Source: Setophaga petechia
Lineage: Eukaryota; Chordata; Aves; Passeriformes; Parulidae
NCBI GenBank assembly: GCA_024362935.1
Contig: JANCRA010000025.1
Span: 10,318,936 to 10,382,935 of the forward strand
Direction: 5' to 3'
Length of the DNA: 64,000 nt
Of the stretch, positions 52,431-62,700 are shown piece by piece (position 1 is the stretch's first letter; the number at the start of each line of letters is the position of its first letter). The notes beneath the pieces were generated by a model. The model saw only the letters and a program-made list of their open reading frames with translations. It had not been told where the DNA came from and did not search any database. A program made the position numbers and the translations under genes.

Positions 52431-52910
52431 TCACAGAATCACAAGGTTGGAGGAGACCTTCAAGATCATTGAGTCCAACCCAGCTCTGACATCTCAACTA
52501 AACCCTGGCACCCAGTGCCACATCCAGTCTTTTTTAAATGCATCCAGAGATGGTGACTCCACCAGGTCCCCAGGTAGAACATTCCAGAACTTTATCACCC
52601 TTTGTATGAAAAACTTTTTCCTAATATCCAACCTGTATTTCCCTTGACACAGCTTGAGACTGTGTCCTATAGTTCTGTCAGTGCTGCATGGAGAAAGAGA
52701 CCAACCCCACCTGACTACAATCACCTTTCAGGGAGTTATGGAGAGTGATAAGGGCCCCTCTGGGTCTCCTTTTATCCAGGCTAAACAGCCCCAGCTCCCT
52801 CAGTTGTTCCTCACAGGGTTTGTGTTCCAAGCCCCTCTCCAGCCTCATTGCCCCCTCTGAATGCACTCAAACATCTCAACATCCTTCCCAAACTGAGGGG
52901 CCAGAACTGG
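52431..52910 (-). mobile_element. CR1 LINE 3' fragment with reverse-transcriptase C-terminus
   Basis: On the + strand this begins with TCACAGAATCACAAGGTTGG, the reversed 3' tail typical of avian CR1, so the element reads on the minus strand. The minus-strand frame at 52494-52724 encodes a decayed C-terminal end of the CR1 ORF2 protein with the landmarks DIRKKFF, FWNVLPGDLVESPSLDAFKK and WHWVPG. The remainder is truncated at the 5' side, as usual for CR1. It sits in the inferred GPR19 intron, antisense to the gene. It is a fossil and not expected to be active. Confidence 0.9.
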
Positions 52911-55900
52911 AATTACTCCATCAGTTCAGCTCAGAAGCTTTTAGCCTCAGCTGAGCCATGTCCACACCAGCACTGAGAGCTCCATCCATGAGCCAATCTT
53001 TGCTTACAGCCATGTCATCCTTGGATATCCACACTGTGGGACAAGGATCTCCACTGGCTGGGTGAAGCTAGAGAGCAGGCAGCAGCATGTGAGGTGTGGG
53101 TACGGATCTTAAAGGCTTTGCTGCTCTGAAAACCTGTTATTCTCTGGATAAAACAGGGGCAGATGTTTTCTATCCCCACATGGTGGAATGCAGAGTGAGG
53201 AGGAACACACTTCACCTGGAGAGATTTTCAGAGCAAGGCCCAGAGAATAGAAACGCCTTCGTAAGAGAAGCAGGGCAAAGAGCTGAGGATTTTTATGAGC
53301 ACCAGAGCAGAGGAAAGGACTGGCAGGGAAACTGAGTGCTTGCAGAAGCATGTGCATCTGCATTCCTCTGCAGGAAGCAGGAGGGCTAAATGGCCTCAAT
53401 ATGCACAACAGCATCTCTGCACAGCAAGGGACAGAGAGAGGCTAAAACTCTGTGCTCTTCTACAAAGGGATTTCTACACATTGCACTCACAGGACAGTTC
53501 ATCTGAATTTAGGCAGGGTGGATGTCATCTTCTAGCATCTCACAGCCAGACAAAAGCCCCCTTCCCTCACTCTGATTCAATTTACTCACACTCCTAATGT
53601 TGATTACACTCAGTTAGATGAAGCATTTCTCCTCCATACTGGCAGCTCTTCCCGAGATACTCTCCAGAGAGAGAAGTTTATGCAGTAAATGACCAGCTTA
53701 ATGCTTTTGAAATAATTTGCTGGGCCAATTCTTGCCTGGTGTTTTGCAGCTATGATACAGAGAGGTAAAAATTGTTGAATAAAAAAGCCCCTCTGCTAGT
53801 GCTTAGGTCAAGTAACATACAATGATCTGCTTATTTAGCTGCATTTCTAATATTGAAAAACACTATCTGTGAAACAAAATGCTTTTTATTTTGATTAAAC
53901 TTTTTTAAAATCCCATTTACTGCATTTCTTTTTGAATCTTATTAGGTTTTGCTCTTCCAAGTTGCAATGGGTGTTGCAATTTTAGACAGGACATGCAAAC
54001 ACACAATGACTGTGCCATATGGGCTTTGTGCAATAGCCAAGTAGACGTGGCAGTGCTTGCATGAAGTTTTTGTGGCTCAAAAAGTTAATCTCTAAGTAAC
54101 AGATCTGTTATGGAGAGCTATCAGCTCAAAATGGAGCTATTTGGTTTCCAAAGTGCAAATTAAGGTCAGTAAAATGGAACTGTGGCACCAGGAAATCCCT
54201 CTTCAATGGTTATGAGTCATCTCTCATGCTCTTTCTTTTCCAAAGCTAATGCACAAAGAAGTAGGTTTTTAAACAGAAATACAGAAAGGCCTCCCTCATA
54301 CCAGTTTTAAAAGGATTCCCACTCCAAAATGCTTGAAAGACAAAGTGGGATTTTTGGCACTGCTGAATCCACACAGACTTGCAATTACTGGAAAGCAGCC
54401 ATTATTATATTGGGTCAGTATTATATTGGTTTAAAGGGGAAATTAACACAAGCATTTTTGTTAACTAAAAATTGAATTAGGCCTCACCTACTTGCTATAC
54501 ATGATTTTTACTTGTTGTGCTTCAAAATTTTTGCTTATGGACCTTCAGGGCAGAGGGAGTTGACAGAACTCATCACTGGTTTTTATGGACCTGATTTTTG
54601 CAAGTTGAATGGTTCACTAACACTTAAACCATATTTCAGCAAACAATGTAGCAAATATAGACATGAGAGTTGGAGATAAATAATGTAGCAAGCCATGGTA
54701 TCTCCAGTTATTTGCATCTCAGATCCATACAGAGTTGTGCCTATGCTGGGCTTTTTATGATCCTGTTTCCTTTTGGAGCATTACTCATAATGCAAAAGTT
54801 CAAGTCTCCACTATAAAAAACAGACTCATAAAAAGTAGAATTGCTTACTGAAGAAAAATATATACTGGACCATAGAGACTCAAATTCTTAGTATTAAATC
54901 AGGGCACGATCCCGATCTCAGTGCCACATAAGGAAAATAGTCTTGAATAGAGAGCATTTAAAATAAAAGAAATTCATTTCTGGTCCATTCCATATGACTA
55001 GGAATGCAGGAATGACAGAGTACAGTGGTTAATCAGATCACATTTTACTTTTCTGAAAAATAAAACAAGTAATTGCTGTAAAACCAGTGAAGCCCTAGGC
55101 TCATGTTAGTTAAACTCCCTGTAATTGCAACTATATTTTCACCTATGCCTCGTGGGCAGTGGGCTAAATGACCTGGCAGTTTTCCAAAGAAGAATCAAAA
55201 AATTCAGCATGAGCTGTCCCTCTGCTGGGTGCCTCTCCTGTTCCACTGACAGCCAGGAAAGCAGCAGCACACGAGAACCATCTGTGCTGAACATGGGCAG
55301 CTCTTCCACCCCCGTGTTGCTTCCTCTGCCAGCCAAGCACTGGCCCAGGGCAGCTGGATTCATCTCCTGGAATTTCCCTTCCTTTGGACACCCACTGGTT
55401 GTTCCCCACTGGGATCACACACTGTTCTCTGCCCAGGGCTGCTCAGTTCTTCTCTTCTCCAAGGTGTGTTTGCAGGTAACCCAGGCTCTCCTGTGAGCAG
55501 TGGTTGGGCTGACTCTTAGGCAAGATGCATCAAAAAAACCCAAAAAGTACTATCTGGGCATGCAGCCCTGTAACTGTTTTGGGGTTTACCCACTTGCAAA
55601 ACTAAATGTGTCAGGTCTGAGCAGACACAGAGAGCAGATTTGGCTCACAAGAAGAAATATCACAAGAACAGTGTTAGCAACTCTGCCTATTTTAACAGCT
55701 TGGAAAGGCCATTTCATTCTTTTACCACACTTCCACGGCTCTTCAGTACTGGTCAAGACATTTTATCCGATTATTCTTCTACGAGGCTTAATTTGTACAG
55801 CTGGCTATTTTTAAATGGCACATACTTCTGCATGGCAAGAAGGGAAATTAAGGAAGAAAATTATCCCATAATGTTCCTTTCTATCTGGTTAATAGCCTCC

Positions 55901-57379
55901 ACGTGTATTATTTTATTACAGATAATTCTAACAGGTAATTTAGCAGGTTGCATTGACAATACAGCCACAGTAAGTACAGGCTCTAAAAAGCTAGAGGGAA
56001 AAATTCTTCTATAACCACACCAAGAAATTATTACTTCTTTTCTTCTTCCACATCTGATGATTTTTTTGCAGTGCATTATTGAAGGAGACATGCAAAACAG
56101 CACAAGGGGCAAGATCCCAAATTCATCCTGTGGCTCTGTGCTTTCAGGCTTCCCTCTGAGTAGGAAGACAAGGAGACAATAATAGGTGGTAGATGCAGAG
56201 CCAGAGTAGGCACAGTAAAAAGCATCAGTGAAGCATTGGAAAAAGCCCATCAGAAGGCAAACCTGGGAACCTGGACCACTTGGAAAGCTGAGGAGGATGG
56301 TGGTGGCTTTTTGAGCTTGTTTATTTGGCTTCCTAGATGAACTTTTTGATCTTCCAGTCATTAACTGAATCCTGAATTATCTTGCACAGTATCAAGCTCT
56401 GGAGTTCAGCATTCTCACAGTAGATCAATAGAAAAGGCTTTGTATGTCTAGTGAGTAAAAGGCTTTGCATGTCAAGATGATGACCGAAAGGACATCAGAC
56501 AGCAGCAGGGTGTTTGCATATGTATAGACAATAAAATTAGCTATTTTTCCACTTTATCCCTGCGACAGGCTAAAACCAATCCAACCATCTGGCTAAACTC
56601 AACACTGGAAGCTATCTAGCAATATAGGCATAGAACGGGAGGCCACACCCATCACAATCTGTGATTTGTCTGCCAGGAGGGTGCAGGAGAACAATTTCAC
56701 ACAGGTAACACCCTCAGACAAACTGTAACTCACAGGCAGTGACATTTGACAGGGGGTAGGTTTGGTGTCACCAGTTGGGGACATCGTTACTCCATGGACA
56801 AGAACAATGGCCCAAAGTGCACACCCTGAAGGCCTCTCACTGAAGGGCTCCAGAAATTCAGCTCACTTCGTCCACAAGGGTCTAAGGATCATTCAAGATT
56901 AGAACAGTCATTCTTCCAGAGGTGTGGGGCTGGTGGTGAGGGTGCCCAATCCCAGGAAGTCTCCTTGGGCAGCTCCAAGGGAAGGGCTTCCCACCACAGA
57001 CATCCTGCTCCAAGGAAAACCACACGAAAAACAGGGCTGTAACCTGGTCTGGTCAGGGCTTGTGGACATACGTGGTAATGGGCCAGAAATTTCTCTGGAC
57101 TGTGCCCTCTTATTACCTGGGGACCTTCTGTGTTGGCCAAGGAGTCCTTCCCTTCTCATCCCCCCACGAAGGGATTGGGGTCATGGTGCACATGGTGGAG
57201 ATGTGGAGTGGGGCTGTGAGGAAAAAAAGTGAAAGGATGTGAAAGGGCATGAAAGGCTGGCAGCCACCTCAAACCAGCCAGGGAATGAGGTGGGATCCCC
57301 CTGACACAGCCTGTTGTATCACCAGCTACATTGGAACCCACAAGCTGTATTTCGGTGTTAGCTGAGAAATACAGAAGAT

Positions 57380-57490
57380 ATTTCTATACAATATACAGTA
57401 TACAGAAATACACAATATACAATAGAAATACACAGAATGTTACAGAATATACAGAAATATACAGAATATACAATATACAGAAATATAGTA
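57380..57490. repeat. ATACAG-rich simple repeat before the GPR19 exon
   Basis: Imperfect alternation of AATATACAG and AAATACACAG over about 110 bp, ending about 95 bp before the splice acceptor. Confidence 0.85.
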
Positions 57491-57560
57491 TCTATTTCTA
57501 CTACTGAGAATATTCTTTTGTAGGTTAAGATGGGCTTTTCATGCACAGCTGTTCAAGAGA

Positions 57561-57584
57561 ACTTTTTCTCTCCTCTGTCTGCAG
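57561..57584 (+). promoter_or_regulatory. GPR19: Splice acceptor of the GPR19 coding exon
   Basis: A pyrimidine-rich run starting at 57563 leads into CTGTCTGCAG, with the AG at 57583-57584. It lies 35 bases before the receptor start codon. The exon would begin at 57585, and an in-frame TGA at 57587 follows at once, so upstream exons must be 5' UTR with respect to the receptor frame. Mammalian GPR19 also has non-coding upstream exons, from memory. The strength of the tract supports this site, but there are no transcript data. Confidence 0.75.
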
Positions 57585-57596
57585 CCTGAGCAAAAG

Positions 57597-57602
57597 ATGT
57601 AG
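57597..57602 (+). promoter_or_regulatory. Minimal start-stop uORF (ATG TAG) in the GPR19 5' leader
   Basis: An ATG followed immediately by TAG lies 17 bases before the receptor ATG, within the exon predicted to start at 57585. The context AAAGATGT has A at -3 but lacks G at +4. Start-stop elements of this kind encode only the initiator methionine, can hold ribosomes, and lower translation of the downstream ORF in several vertebrate mRNAs. Its effect here is inferred. It depends on the leader being transcribed through this position, which any mRNA that initiates at 57620 must be. Confidence 0.6.
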
Positions 57603-57619
57603 CCGAGTTTTCTCGCAGC

Positions 57620-58849
57620 ATGGATAACAGCAGTGGTCCTGCTCTTCTCTTTACCTTGCTCCTGATGCAGAACACGAGCAGCCCCAAAGCCTCCTCCTCT
57701 CCTGCTGGCTACAAGATGGCAGAACCTCCATTCCCAGGTGCCAGCCCCAGCAGGAACCACTCTCTGGTAGAGTATGGGCTGAGGCCAGGGGAAATCGCAG
57801 CTGCCAGCGTGGTTTGGGGAGTGCTGTGGCTGATCTCTGTCATGGGAAACTTCCTGGTTTGCTTAGTGATCCACAGGAGCAGGAGGACACAGTCCACCAC
57901 CAACTATTTTGTGGTGTCCATGGCGTGTGCAGACCTGGTGAGCAGCGTGGGGAGCGCGCCCTTCCTGCTGCTGCAGCTGAGCTGCGGGCGGTGGGTGCTG
58001 GGCAGCGGCGTGTGCCGGCTGGTCAGGTACATCCAGTACCTCACGCCCGGGGTCCAGCTCTACGTGCTCCTCGCCATCAGCGTGGATCGATTCTACACCA
58101 TTGTCTACCCCCTGAGCTTCAAAGTGTCCAGGGGAAAAGCCAAAAAAATGATTTTGGCCTCCTGGCTCTGTGGTGCTCTGTTTGCGTCACCGGCCTGTTT
58201 CCTCTACGGCTCCAACAGCGACCAGCACTGCAACTTTTTTCTCCCCGTTTCTTGGAAAGGATCTGCCTACAGTATCATCCACCTCCTCTTGGTGTTTATG
58301 ATCCCATCCCTCTTTATTATCCTTTTTTACCAGAAAGTCATTAAGTACATTTGGAGAATAGGCACAGATGGAATGACTGTCAGGAGAACAACAAATATTG
58401 TTCCGAGAACAAAAGTGAAAACCATCAAGATGTTCTTAATGTTAAACTCGATGTTCCTCCTGTCCTGGCTGCCTTTCTTCATGGTACAGTTGTGGCACCC
58501 ACAGGAAACTGACTACAGAAAGAGCTCCTTGCTTTTCCTGGCCATCACCTGGATCTCTTTCAGTTCCTCAGCCTCCAAGCCAACCCTCTACTCCATCTAT
58601 AATGCAAACTTCAGAAGAGGGATGAAAGAAACTTTTTGCATGTCTGCCATGAAATGCTACAGAAGCAATGCATACACCATCACCACCAGTTCCAGGATAG
58701 CAAAAAAAAATCATGTTGGTATTGCAGATATTCCAGCTACAGCCAAAAATGTCACCAAAGACTCCACCTATGACGCTTTTAACAGAGAAGCCAAGGAAAG
58801 AAAGCTTGCCTGGCCCATTCCATCCAATCCCCCAAATACATTTGTCTAG
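57620..58849 (+). CDS. GPR19: Probable orphan G-protein coupled receptor 19 (GPR19 family), complete single-exon CDS
   Basis: A 409-residue class A GPCR, against about 415 in the human protein as I recall it. Seen: a Ser/Pro-rich N-terminus with N-glycosylation sequons at N3, N18 and N46; seven hydrophobic segments near 62-84, 96-118, 133-155, 176-197, 215-238, 268-292 and 302-326; GN at 76-77 (TM1); D105 in ACADL (TM2); C132 and C204 as the likely TM3-ECL2 disulfide; DRF at 156-158 in place of DRY; SWLP at 282-285 (TM6); KPTLY at 320-324 in place of NPxxY. The tail holds C340 and C346 (possible palmitoylation) and ends NTFV, a class I PDZ-ligand pattern. The stretches HRSRRTQSTTNYFVVSMACA and KPTLYSIYNANFRRGMKETF match GPR19 as I remember it. 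The ATG has A at -3 and G at +4, and an in-frame TGA at 57587 rules out an N-terminal extension within this exon. It is expected at the plasma membrane; its ligand is not settled. Orthologue versus close paralogue is unresolved without synteny. Confidence 0.95.
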   Translation: MDNSSGPALLFTLLLMQNTSSPKASSSPAGYKMAEPPFPGASPSRNHSLVEYGLRPGEIAAASVVWGVLWLISVMGNFLVCLVIHRSRRTQSTTNYFVVSMACADLVSSVGSAPFLLLQLSCGRWVLGSGVCRLVRYIQYLTPGVQLYVLLAISVDRFYTIVYPLSFKVSRGKAKKMILASWLCGALFASPACFLYGSNSDQHCNFFLPVSWKGSAYSIIHLLLVFMIPSLFIILFYQKVIKYIWRIGTDGMTVRRTTNIVPRTKVKTIKMFLMLNSMFLLSWLPFFMVQLWHPQETDYRKSSLLFLAITWISFSSSASKPTLYSIYNANFRRGMKETFCMSAMKCYRSNAYTITTSSRIAKKNHVGIADIPATAKNVTKDSTYDAFNREAKERKLAWPIPSNPPNTFV

Positions 58850-59763
58850 TGGGCTGCATTGTTTTGAAAAGTTACTCTGTACCCCCAGAAGAAGGAAATT
58901 TCTCTCCTTTGGAACAAATGTATAGCTGCATATTTTTAACCCAGTTTTTTGTGGGGGGGTTGGGAGGGGAGAGGGTGGAAAAGAGATGTTTTATTTTATT
59001 AAATGCCTTGGGTTTGATGCATTTGTTCCATTTCATTTGGGTTACTCCATTCTGCTTTGAGAAACTCCTCTCCTACAATCACAAGCAGTGCTTATCCACA
59101 AAACAAGTGTCCTTACACTCTCTGTCTGTAGGGAGAAAAGGAAAAGAAAGAAAAACTGCTTGTTTTAATCCCTTTACAGGATGGCCCACTGTGCATAAAT
59201 GCCTAAATCCACCCAAAGCCATCCAGGCTTCCTCCCCCTATGCCCCTGAAAATACAGTTGTGCTGGGGTTGTCCATTCTATTGAGATCCCACAGGTAAGA
59301 TATCCATATGGGGGCCCTGCAGGCTGAGAAATAATCCTACATGTCTGGTAAAAAACTTCCTTCCTCATCCTCTACGACACAAACTAGGGTTGGAAGAACC
59401 CTCACTGACCACAGGAACACTTACAGTATGTGTTTCACAAATTCAGAAATCCCCACTAAATGAGGATCTGATATTTCTCATTAAAACCACTAGCAAAAAA
59501 CTCCCATGAAATAGGAGATGAGAGGACCTTGACAGTGAGTCAAGACCAGTATTTTCTGTCTGGTTCAGATTCTGACTGGGCTGTTTCTTGCTGAAACACC
59601 ACCATATGCTTAGCTTTCCTTTGACATTTAATGGCCCTCTGACACAGCAAAATCAGATCTAAGCTAAGCAGGCAATTTTGCAACATGATTTTCAACTTTG
59701 GATTGGTGATTGAAACATAACAGTTCTTCTTTTGGTTAATCGTTTCATTACAGAAATAATAAA
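58850..59763 (+). other. GPR19 3' UTR with two candidate poly(A) signals
   Basis: After the TAG stop at 58847-58849 comes non-coding sequence with a G-rich run at about 58951-58978. A variant signal ATTAAA lies at 58998-59003 and a canonical AATAAA at 59758-59763. Either could end the transcript, giving a 3' UTR of roughly 0.2 or 0.9 kb. Which is used cannot be told from sequence. Confidence 0.45.
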
Positions 59764-62700
59764 GGAACTGAATAGAAAGAGCCTGAGGTCACAGAGGACC
59801 ACAGGTTCAGGGTTACCCACCTCCTGCTAGGTCAGAGTCCAAGGCACACAGGACACTTGTTTCTTCAAGTCTACCGTGTTTCCTCACCTTTCAAAAGGTT
59901 TTTCACTACAGAAGGTGGTCAGGAAAAGTCCAGGATTGCCATGACACAGCAGCTAGGGACACAATGCCCCCCAGCTGAATCATGGGCTCTAACCAGCCCT
60001 GCAACCCTGGAGGTTGGATCTCTTAAACCACCTTTCCACATCAGTAAAATCCCAATCCCACTTGTAGCAGAGCGAGCTTGGCTTTGCTTGCTGTGGCTTC
60101 TTTTAACTCAGACTACCCTGGTAAAACCACAAGAGCAAGGAGAAAGCTTTCTCACTCCTTCCATGATTTTAGGGCAGGTGATGGACAGGTGGACAGGCAG
60201 GTTTAGGACAGATGGGTTTGGTAGCACCAATGCCAGGTACCTCCTGGTTTGCCAAGGCCCCAGAGGGGCCAGAGACAGGAGACAGAGCATGAACTATCTA
60301 AGCAAGAAATGGAAAATTCTGTAGGATTTGCCTGATCAATATAGACACAAAACAAACAGAATAAACTCCACAAACACCTCTCAAGCCCATCTACAAAGGG
60401 GAGGTTCAGGGAGAAAGCACTCCTGGGTCTCCTGCCCATCCATTCCTTAGTTTTAAATGTTTCCTGAGTAAGAACATGATACAGTGCCAACCATTAGGCT
60501 TTTTTTTTTCCATTAAGCAGACACACATTAAGTAGAAATTCCATCACTGCTGTTTATACTTGGTATTAAGTGGCTTGCCCTTGGGAATTCCTATTACAAA
60601 TTGTCCAATTATGTCCCTTCCTTTTTATTTCAGCAGAAAGTTAGATTTTCAGTTAAGTATACTTTAAAAATTTCCAGTTGAGGGGTTTGGGCTAGTAAGA
60701 AGCAGAGACTCACTTCACTTGTACCTATTTTTCCACCAGCCTCACAGAGGTGACACCAAAATGGCTATCACCAATAATTGAACTTAAGGATTTCCATATG
60801 CCCACTTAAGAATCCCCAGAGTTTCTTCAGTCTCCTCAACTCAACCCACTTAAATTCAGATTTAACTGACATTGATTTAGGAGTTGGTTTTCCAAGGTGC
60901 TGAACACACGCCATCAATTGCAGCTGAAATTCTGAGCATTCAGCCCTTCTCAATATCAGATCCTTCCTGCTTAAAAGAACAAAAAGCAGATTTGAAGTTT
61001 ATTAAAGCCAGACCCACATGCTCAAAGGAAGGGTTATTAACTCCTTAAGTGATTCTGTAAGTTAATATGTCTTTATTAGTTGGCTCTTTTCAACTTAGCA
61101 AGTGTTGTGGAATAGGCCATTATAAATTACAGAAGCTTTATTTGAACTGGCTTCTAGTAAAACATAACACACCTACAGGAAGATTGTTGTATAAATGTCA
61201 CCTCCTGATGAGCAGTCTGGGCTAAACCACAGATTTTTTTCTACACTACTGCTAACACACACAAAGTCTTTAATTTGTTTCATGAAACTGGTCCCTGGAA
61301 AATATTCAGAAGTGACAAAGATGGCAGTAATTCTTTTGTGTGCAGCACCACAACCATTTTACACCAGCTCTCAATTTGGTCCTACATTTGCAGGAGAATA
61401 GAAAAAAATATTACACCACTAAATAATTAAATTTGTTCCTGTCTCATGCCTGGGCAGACACAAGCTTTTTCTCTGCATGCACCAGATGCTTTTGGGGAAG
61501 AGGGACTGATCAAGGACTTGGATTTTTCTTGAAGCCATGTAGAATTAGGCAGCAGAAGCCACATACAGATGGATGTAATTACTAACCTATTTCCAAAGGC
61601 ACTACAGCTCTTCTCTTTAGCCCTGGAGATTTACCATCTCCACTTCTACACACACTCTGCTCACACAGAGTCCCTCCCCATATTGATCCAAACACAGGAA
61701 GGAAAATGATGATGAAATATCCAGAGTTAGCAAGATTTCAGATTAGCCACCAGCTAGCTGTAAATGCAGCAGGAGTAGCCCTGATTGCATTAACTGGATG
61801 CTGGGAGCTTATTTGCCCTCTCTGGCTTTTTGCACATTCTGAAATAGCTCTTGCCACATTACTGACTTGGTCTTTCACACTCACTCAGGGCATTTTGTCA
61901 GAATCTTCATTCTTGGGCTTGTAGGGTTGATTTTTTTTTCTGTAAGAGGGACGCTGAGGATGTGGCCCTCAGCACAACAGCATCTTCAAAGATCACTTCC
62001 TGCACGTGTAACATGTTTACTGCCAGAAGAAATTCCTAACCAGGTAACAAATCACTGGACACTGGTCTTCAAGGGAAATATTTAATGAAAAGCAACTCAA
62101 AGTCCATTTGTCTTTGAAGGGTAGAAGAGGAGTTTGCAAGGGGATGGGCTTCCAAATGCCCCCTTATCCAGGAGAAACTGTTGCTGCCAAGCACTGTCCC
62201 CCCACTTGGCTCTTTCTTGTAGCCTGATCACTACAGGAGAAACAACCAGATAAGCCTTTCCTGTCCCTTGCTACAGTAAAATTGTGTCCTCAAAGGCTCT
62301 CAGTGCTCCTTAGAAGGCTCCTGACATCAGAAACAAAACTGGAGTGCACCAGTGGTGATCCTCCAGTCTTACCACCCCCATGTAGATCTTCCAACCAAGC
62401 ATGGCAGAAAAATGGCACACAGGGAAGAAATTAGCACTTAGAAGCATCCTTGTCAATCCCTGCACTTCTCTCTATCCCTTATAATTAATTTGAAATTGAT
62501 ACTTTATAAAATTCTCGCTGATATCCAATAACAGTTATATGCTAATAAAAGATGGGAAAAGAAGTTTTAGAGTAATAAAGAAAATAATTTTAATCCATGC
62601 TTAACAGGTGATATTTTAAGTTACAGCTGGTGGTAGTATTTCTGGCACACCAATGCTAAGCTGTATTAGTAATAGGCACATTTGGTTTTTTTAAATGCCC

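Larger units (their letters stand above)
48850..57584 (+). other. Inferred first intron of GPR19
   Basis: The interval runs from the GTATGT donor at the edge of the CpG island to the CTGCAG acceptor before the receptor exon, about 8.7 kb. It holds one CR1 element (52431-52910), AT-rich unique DNA at about 53.6-55.1 kb, a short imperfect duplication of AAAAGGCTTTGTATGTC-like sequence near 56431 and 56457, and an ATACAG-rich simple repeat at 57380-57490. No coding exon was recognised inside it. The pairing of these two splice sites is an inference; other first exons could be used. Confidence 0.45.

Noticed and set aside
57814..58344. Second 176-codon frame overlapping the receptor
   Set aside because: A shifted-frame shadow of the receptor CDS over its GC-rich part.
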